Assembly: GCA_002633005.1 (NCBI GenBank)
Contig: NMRA01000567.1
Coordinates: forward strand, 70,954 to 134,953
DNA length: 64,000 bases
From: Phoronis australis
Lineage: Eukaryota > Phoronida > Phoronidae
Direction: 5' to 3'
Under the pieces are notes generated by a model that did not search any database, was not told where the DNA came from, and saw only the letters and a list, made by a program, of their open reading frames with translations. The position numbers were made by a program, and so were the translations under genes. Below, piece after piece: positions 54,201 through 63,200 of the stretch; position 1 is the first letter of the stretch; each line of letters opens with the position of its first letter.

Positions 54201-57200
54201 TTCTTGAAGGTCAGGATTTTGTGCCTTTGTTGCATTTTGAGAGCTGTTAGTTTTAATCACAATAATCAAAGCATTGGCGTACAAGTTCGAAATTGATGTA
54301 CAATAATATTTGGGATGTGACCATTTTCAACTTGTGTTGCAGGGGAGCCTTCTCCCTTGGACAGGGACCTCTGGATGCTCAGTGCAAGCTGCTGGAGCAT
54401 GTACTTGAACAAAACTTTGACACCATTGACACAACAAATGCCATCAGTGTTATCGAAGTGGTCACATGTCTCGTCCACCGTTTCATCATGATCCCTGATC
54501 GTGTCACGTGCCGTAGCTCAGCAGACAGCCGCCTGAGTGCTAGGCGGTGTTTCGCTGGCATACTCAACCTAAGCAATCTTAGCCCGACCACTGGCGATGC
54601 CAGCCACAATCAGCTTCTCTGCAGCTTGCTGCGGTTAGTCAACATCTTGGTGCAAGTGGCACTGCCTGGTGGTAACCAGTCGGCCAATCAGAGCGAACCG
54701 AGTGATGGATCTGTGGACTCCAGTAGCTCGTCAAGCTCTGGACAGTCAATGACAGATAACATCAAGATTCACCAACGGCCGTCCCACGTGTCCAAATCAG
54801 ATGAGGAGAAGATGTCAGAAACGGACGAACAGAAGACAGAAGGAGCACCATCACGATCATCGTCTTCAGAGAGACATTCCGTGAAGAAATCTCGTGGGAA
54901 AAAGAGGCGATGCCTTTCTGACATGGTCCTCGGTCATGAGCAGATAATGACACATCTTCTGCAGGCACTTAGCCACTGCGGCTCCGTCTTGGGCAGCAAC
55001 ACTGCTCTGATACAGGATGCCATTGGGGACTGCGACCCTGTCACCGTGGGAGACGGCGTCTTCCAGATCCTGTCCACACTAAATGCTCATGCCAGCGACA
55101 TTTCACTTGTGCTCCGACCCATAATGCACTATCTTTCATCCGGATTCCATGGTATCCAGTCATCAACTATTTGTCGTCTGTCTGAGCCGTTATACTGGCT
55201 TGTCGTTCACGTGCTTGACTGTGAAGAAGCATTTGACAAGTTTCTTGAACTTGGTGCTGTTCAGATCGTCTGTCAAAATCTAGTCAATTCGAGTCGGCGC
55301 GTGGTTAATTCTGGACCGAGTCTGATCTCAACTATCATGCAACACTTTGGTAACAGCAATAAGTCCACTCAACGGAAGCGTGTCGGGTCAGATAGCTCTG
55401 AAGAACTAATAAACTACGCCCCTCTAGGTATGGCCTTTTGTAATTTGTGTGTCAAGTTCTAAAATACAAAGCGACACAGAGTGCAGAATTCTTTGATTGA
55501 CTTAAGTTGGATCTGTTTAACTCGGATCTCTGCTATAATATTGTTAGGTTCTTCTCACAGAAGTAATGCAGTTTTATTCTGAATATGTTTGAAAACTGTG
55601 TACTTCCTTTAGTTATTGCTGTTCTCTCCCTCCCTCCCTCCCTCCCTCCCTCCTATTATAAAACCAATCGTATAAAGTTGTTTCGCACAAAGATTACAAG
55701 TCAAATTGACAGGTCGTTTTTTCTACATACTAGACCGATTAAGGTTATTTCAAACCTTATTTAGAGNCTGTGAATCTCTGGTTGTAATGTGCAGTTTGTC
55801 TTATGCATATGGATGTTAGCTTCAACTCAAGTAACTACAGGATTGAACAAAAAATTGTCATTTAAAGCGGCGACCAGATTCCCTTATAAAAACACAACTT
55901 CAAGTTAAAAACGATATGACAAGTTTGTGGCAGTGGAACTGGCTATAAAAATAATTTACAAAATTCTTTGTCTGGAATTACTAAACTGTTTGGACCTGTA
56001 AAACTACTTCTTAACGTCTCCCCAGAAGGTCAAGAAATTTTAAAGGTAAATCTGTTAGTGGCTTTTAAGTTGATGGAAATTTTCAGTTCCTATCTAGAAG
56101 TTGTAACTAATGTAAGAATGATACAACTGTGTATGACTTTGAAGTTCACTCGAATTACTAGAAGCTTTGTATTCTAAAGTATTCAAGGTTTTTCATCTCC
56201 TGGTCGTCTGTTATTCCAGGCACCATTACATCCAGTAGCCCCACGGCAGGGCCAGCTGACATTCTGATCCAGTCATCACCGCCTCACCGACGTGCCCGTA
56301 CTGCTGCCTGGTCATATCACTTCTACCCTGAAGAAAACTGGATTGACTTGACCATCCAGCTGCCATGCCCTGTGCTGCTGAGAGAGGTTCATGTTCAGCC
56401 ACACATATCATCATTGGCTAGTGAGTGTTAGTTCAGTGACCATGTTCGGTGTTTTAGCCCTGTTTCCATAGGCAGTGTTCATATTGTACTGGCCATTGCT
56501 TTGATGGTTTAGATATTTCTGTGTTGGTGACCCTTGTAAATGTGTTAGGCATTAGAGAAGTAGTTTTCAAAATATACTAGATGTACTTCTTCCAAACGTT
56601 TTGCCAGAATCATGTGGCATTTTAGGTGGACTTTTGTAGGAGTTTAGTGTGATGCTTTTGCGCTAGTCACTAATTGTTTATTTATGAACGGATACGCAGT
56701 GTAAGTTGCCATGACGACATGCATGGATCAACCGACACCTGTCAAGATTTAGCGAGAATTGAAACATTCTTGTCGAAAGGCCATGGATATATAGTCACAG
56801 TTTTGTGTGCCGAAACTGTCGAATTTCAATGTTGTTTTTTTTGAAACATTAATACTTGTTATTTTTTTGTATCAAACACACTACAATGAAAGACAATGTT
56901 CAAAGTATTTCATTCTCTCTTTAAATTTAAAAGCTATCGTCCCCTGCTTTTAGTTATCAGTCATGGTATTTGCGACATGTTACCTTAAATTAAATTTGTT
57001 CTCAGTAGATCACTTTTGATTCTTTTTTGTCTGCTTCCAGCCTCACCTCACTCGGTGGTCGTGGAGGTCAGTCCCAATTCCTCTTCGCCCCCCGTGCCTG
57101 TCACTGCGCCTTTGCCCACCACTGGCCTGAGTAACATTCGTCTCGACCTCAACAAGCCAGAGGTGGCATGTGTAGTCACCATACGCCTACAGAAGCCGCG

Positions 57201-60200
57201 GGACACTTCCACTCTGGGTCTGGCTCAAATCATGCTTGTGGGCTCGACGGCGTTCTCTTGGACTAGCAAAGGTCTGGCAGGTCATGATGACATCATCTCC
57301 GGTACCAGGTATGCAACGGGACATGCTTGTCAAATTGACGATCTCTGGCTCTGTGGTATTTCAATATAAAAGTTAATCATCATTACTTACGAGAGTCTGA
57401 TTTTATAACCAGTTCCACTGTCAGACCGGTTTTTGTTTGATCAAGACCAAAAAATGCTATAAGACCATCAAAACCAATGACTAGTTGCTATGCAATGACG
57501 ATCCATTGGTTGTCCATGTACTAAGTGCCTTTGACATTGTATTTATCGTTCTACATTTTCTTAGTGTATTTCGTTGTTGTCAGCTAATGGTTATTATTCT
57601 GCTATCATGGTGTATGATATTTCCTAGAGAAAATTGTATTTCGTAGACTATGCCTATTAGGACACACTATATCATAATTCAACACCTGCTTCCTGTTCCA
57701 GTGTGTGCTGGCTACGTCTGCTTCACCACTTTCTGGTTCACAACGACACCGTCGCGGCCAAGACAGCGTTGGCGGCTGCCTCCACCCCCAACCTGCTCAA
57801 GACGTGCACGGCGCTGATGTTGGCCCAATCGCAGCAGGGACACTTCTCTGAGCAGGCTAAAGTGGCTCTGCTCAAGATGGGCCTCCACCGGGCTGAGATG
57901 GGGCTCGCTGTCATTGACAGTTTGCTGAGGAACTCGACGTTCTCTGCTGAAGGTAGGATAGTGTTTGGCAATGTGGTTTGCTGTGTTGATGTGCAGCATA
58001 TAGTTATATTTCTGGAGAATTGTATTTATGCTTCCATAATTAGGCAAATTTGAATTTCTTGTGAAAACTCCTGATAACTCAACCACTATGCTCTCAAACA
58101 TCATAATTTACTGTCCAGTATGTAACGCACCTGACAATTTACTATCTTGTATTTGTTATATTTTGGCCCATTAGCCATATGTATATTACTCCATATGTTA
58201 AATACATAGTGAAGTACCATGAACTGGGGAGGCATTGTTGCCATGTCGTCAAGTCTGATTTCATTGTCAATTCTGATGATCGTGAAGTAACTTTGAACTG
58301 ATAAATATCCAGCTGAGTCTACTTTATTTAGAAATAATCATATGTTAGTTTTGGTACCACTATCCAGGTAAGAATGCCTTTTGGTTGTGTCTGAATTTCA
58401 TGATATCCCTTAACTCTTCTGTTTCTGCCTGTTTAGGAGAGCTTTGTCTTATTTGCTCCTACACACAATGAAGTCTAGTTAGTTTGGTTTTAAGAAGTAC
58501 TGTATGACATGTTCTAGTTGTTTCCTTCAGCACATCTATTTCTTGTATTATTTCACAGAGAGCGTCCCGTGTCTGTATGGCAAGACTAATGGAGCTGCGA
58601 CAGACGCCACAGTGGATCTTTTGTATGCTCTGGGAGTTCACCAAGATGAGGGTACTGAAGAAAGGTAACACTCCCCAGCTAGAGAATGGTCTGCACTCCA
58701 GACTTTGCATTTCCAAAGGAAAAGTTCTTTTGTTTTCACAATACTGTTGATAAAAATCAGGATTACCGCACACTGGTTTTTGTTAGACAAACGTGGTCAT
58801 CACCAAGCTCCATGCATTGTGTCCAAGATTTGGTGTATAATTACTGTGATTTTGATCATAATGTAGTCTTGGGTTTCCTTAACTACAAACACGGGTCGAT
58901 TCTGTTCATTAATGATGGTGCTTGTGACTTTGTGCTTTTTGTAACACAAATTTATCATTAAAACATAACCAATTAGAGTATTTTGTAGAAGCAAACATTG
59001 GACTACTTGAACTTTTGTTTCAGAGTGCGGGCACTGTGCGATTGGCTAGGTGACACTGCTCGTGTGGCCCTGCAACACTCTGGACCAGAGAACGAGCCGC
59101 TCCCCCGGCAGTCCCCACGGACCACCTCGTTCCTGGAGGGCCTGCCCAACCCCTCCCCAGCACATGTTCACTGTGTGGCAGCAGTCCTCTGGCACAGTGT
59201 CCAGCTAGGCACGTCTTACAGTCTAGGCTCACTAGTCACACGTGAGCTCCTCAGCTCCCTCTATGAGTGGTCCATGACACTACCACATATGTCAGCATTG
59301 AAGAAATCTGTGGATGCTGTTATCTGCTCCTTGTGTCACGTCAACCCGAGTTTCTTCAGCCTGGTGCTCGAGTGGATGGGAATTGCCATGCAGGATACCG
59401 TTAATTTGGACTCATCTCTCTGTGATGATCAGAAGGACTCCCAACGGCAAATCAGCCATGACGAGCACATGACTGATGACTCCAAGGAGGCATGTCAAGG
59501 GCGTACTACAGACTTACCGATGCCCCTGCATGACTTCAGCCTTCTCCTATTGGACGAGACCCACCTGACTACGCTGGGCATGGCCTGTCGTTCGACATTC
59601 GCCACCAGCCAGTTACTACGCTGTGGTTTCCCAGCCATCCTCGCCCAGGCATTAGTCGAGTTTTGCTCAAAGGAGATTTCCCGCCTTGCCTGCACATCCT
59701 CCACTGTGGTGTTGGAGCAGGGACAGGAAAGTGTTGGTAGGCTGGGTAACATCCGGAGTCCTCGTACAGGCAAGCGCAGGGCCAGCTCTGAGTCTGTGCA
59801 ATCTCAAAGTGGTGAGTGGTACATCACGCTTTTGTGACGAGCTACAAGACATCTTGGATGATTGTACAATTGTTAGTTTTTACACTAACTAGAGAGACTA
59901 TGTTCATTTCTATGTCTGGGATGCAAGTATTCCAAATAGAAAGCTTTGTCAAACTTTTGTGGCAATGTAGCTTAACTTAATATATATAAAAATTTGAGTC
60001 AGCATTTTATGTGACATTACTGTGCCTGGTTGCTGATTGGTTGTGAGTTTGCAAGGTGAGCTTATTGCACTTTTGGCAAAGTGCGTAGAGCATCTGCTGT
60101 CCAGATTTTGTCAAGATTGGTTTGTGAATGAAAAGAAATGAACGTTTTGTCATGGTTCAGTGCATTGAAACTTGCTGAATTTTGGCAGTGTTCAGTTTAT

Positions 60201-63200
60201 TTTGAAAACTATTATAATAATGCAACATTAATGCTAATTTTCGCCTGTTATAATTATTTTTCATTACTACCAGTTAACTTGATTAGACAAGATTTAAGAC
60301 AATTGTGAAAATAAAAACAAAAGGTTAATTATTCTTGTAAGATGTTGTGTTGTAAATATAAGGACAGCCAAATTCAAGTGAAAGCAAGTGAGGTTTCATG
60401 TTTCACTTGAAATACAAAGTGATATCTTAGGAAGACTTGCATGGTCTCACCAAGCTCGCAAGAAACAAGCCTTATGAAGTTGCCCCTCACATGTCCTATA
60501 ACTTCAAAGTTTTGAGGAACAAACTGAGAGTAAAAAGTCACTCTTATGATATAAAAGTATGGTTGCTTTACCCAATTCTTCATCTGTGTCCCCACAGACA
60601 AATACCTGTGCCTGACGGCTGATCTCGTCGCTCCGGTTCTTTACCTGCTGACGGAGGCTGCTAACGAACCCAGTATGAAGGACTGGCTGGGTGAACCCGA
60701 GGGTCACGTCTTCTGGTCACCACTCCTCAATATGTTGTGCAATACACCAGTGCCAGCGCAGACGGCACCAATGAAGATCAAGGTAATTGTTTTGATACTA
60801 AATGGACCATGTGTCACCTATACACGGCTGCTAACTCTTATACCCTCTACCCTGGTCGTAGATGATTTGCTAGCCTTCCCTTGGACTGGAAATTCATGTC
60901 AGTTATTAGCTTGGCTAATGTACTTCCCCATTTCCATCAGTTACAAAAAATTTGCTGGAAGCAACATGGTTTCAGAAAGCACCAATCCAATACTTAGTTA
61001 ATTGCTGGATTTTGGATTTGAGTTTGGAATTATTTGATAGCATGCATATATGGTGAGGTGTTCAATTCAATTTTTTCATTTCACAAGAGTTATTCGTGCG
61101 TCCATTTTTAGGTTCCTACAAATGAGAACATGACTGACTTTGATTTCCAGATGGGTCTATGTACTGTGGTGCCCCTACTGGCTTTTTTGCATCTGTTGCT
61201 GTATCTCTTATATCTTTGCATGATCTGTGGGAACTTTGACAAGTGTTCTGTAATTTGATGGACAGATCCGAATACCGCTGTGCCTCCTAGTGGCAGTTCA
61301 ATTTTTTTCATTTCCCAAATGTATCGTTGGAGTTCATTGATAGATTTTTATGAACTCTGGCATTCCGCAAATAGATTTATGTTGGGGAATTGATGACACC
61401 TTTCGTTTTTGGACGGGCTTGACAAATTCTGTGCCATTAAATGGCCAGTTTTTATGCGCCCACATATCTATATGTTGACGCATTATGCCGTCATCTCCGT
61501 CCGTCCGGGCGGCGTCCGTCCGACGTCCGCTGCTCTATCTCCAAAACCCTTTGACATACGTTCATGAAATTTGGCACATATGTTCCATTGATGAATGGGA
61601 CGGCATGAGCGAACTTTCGGACGGATCCGACTACTGGTGTGTCCCCTAGTGGCAATTTTAGTTTTTTACGCTTACCTTTTGTATCTTCAAAAGTCCTGAT
61701 CGGATTTTCATGAAATTTGGTATGTAGGCACCTATTAGTGAGATGGCAATATCCTCCCAGCTTCGTTAGCGCCACCTAGTGGCCATTTTTACTGTTTTTG
61801 AGTCTGTTTTTTGCGTCCACCCCTCTATCAACCAAACCGCTCAAAGGATGATTGTGAAAATTGGCCTGTATGTGCTTACTATGAAGAGTACGGTTGACGA
61901 TGATTTTCTGACGATTTTGACTACTGTGGCGCCTCCTAGTGGCAGTTTTGTTTTTTGCGCCTATGGCTGTATCTCTTAAACCGTTCGCAGGATCTTTACT
62001 TAATTTAGCAAGTGTATTTATATGATGTTGACTACGGATGATGACAACTTTCGTACAGATCTGACTACTGCTGTGCCTCCTAGTGGCAATTTTAGTTTTT
62101 TACGTTTAACTCAGTATCATCAAAGGTCCTCATAAAATTTTAAGTATAGACATCTATTGGTGTGATGACGCTATCTTCCTGTTTTTGGATGGAATCGAGG
62201 TATTTTGCACCACCTAGTGGCCATTTTTGCTGTTTTCAAATCTTGTTTTTGGTGTCCACCCCCAAATCATTTGAAAATTGGCATATATGTTCTCAGTGTG
62301 AAGACGACCTTTGATTATGGTGACTGACTACTGTGTCACCTCCTAGTGGTAGTTTTGTTTTGCGCCCATAGTTGTATCTCGTAAACCCACTTCAAGATCT
62401 TTACTAAATTTAGTTAGTGTGTTTATATGAAGATAACAACAGACGGCGATGACTTTCAGGCGGATCCAACGGACACTGTGCCCACTAGTGGCAATTTCAT
62501 TTTATTCTGTTTTGCTTTCAAATTGTTTCTCTGAAGTTCCTCGACAGAATTTTATGAAATATGGCATGTTCCTGTTTTTGGATGGATTGTATGTTTTTAC
62601 GCCATCTAGTGGCCATTTTTATGATACAAATAAATCACCCTAAAAGCGCACCATTTTCAATGCATTCGTGGGCGCATTTCAATGCTCCACGTTGCTCTTG
62701 TATGATACTAAGAAACACCGTCCCCTAGAAGCTTACCCTTTGCAGTGTAGTCTTGGGCACATATTAACGCTCTGCATTGCTCTCAACAAAACTGTGACAC
62801 AATATAGATATCTCATTTAATATCATCTCTGCCATTCTCACCTCATTTTTGCGTACATGTTGTCACTTATACCATTCAGGTCATGTCTGACAGCCAGAGG
62901 GCAGCAGTGGAGGCAGCAGCAGTCACATTTTTCCGCCAGGTGGTGGCCAGTCATTCGACCAATCAGCTTCTCTTTGCTCAGGTGTTGTGTGACGTCATCC
63001 GAGGTCAAGACGGGGGTAAGTGTAATGGGGCTTGTTAGCGCGAGTTGGTTGGCAGATGAAGAAAATTTATGTACTCTAATTCCCTGTGAAATAAAATTGT
63101 TTCATGTCGCATCTGAATTGGTTAATTTTTTTTGTGATCTTTCAAAACGTGCCAGTGATCACTCGATAGAGTTCAGCATTCCAGGGTGCCACATTTCACT

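Larger units (their letters stand above)
53065..54342 (+). other. BIRC6: BIRC6 intron 35 with SINE head and hairpin
   Basis: This 1.3-kb intron holds the tRNA-like sequence at 53387-53460, a perfect palindrome at 53354-53375 and the hairpin at 53988-54145. The remaining bases are AT-rich and unremarkable. Confidence 0.7.
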
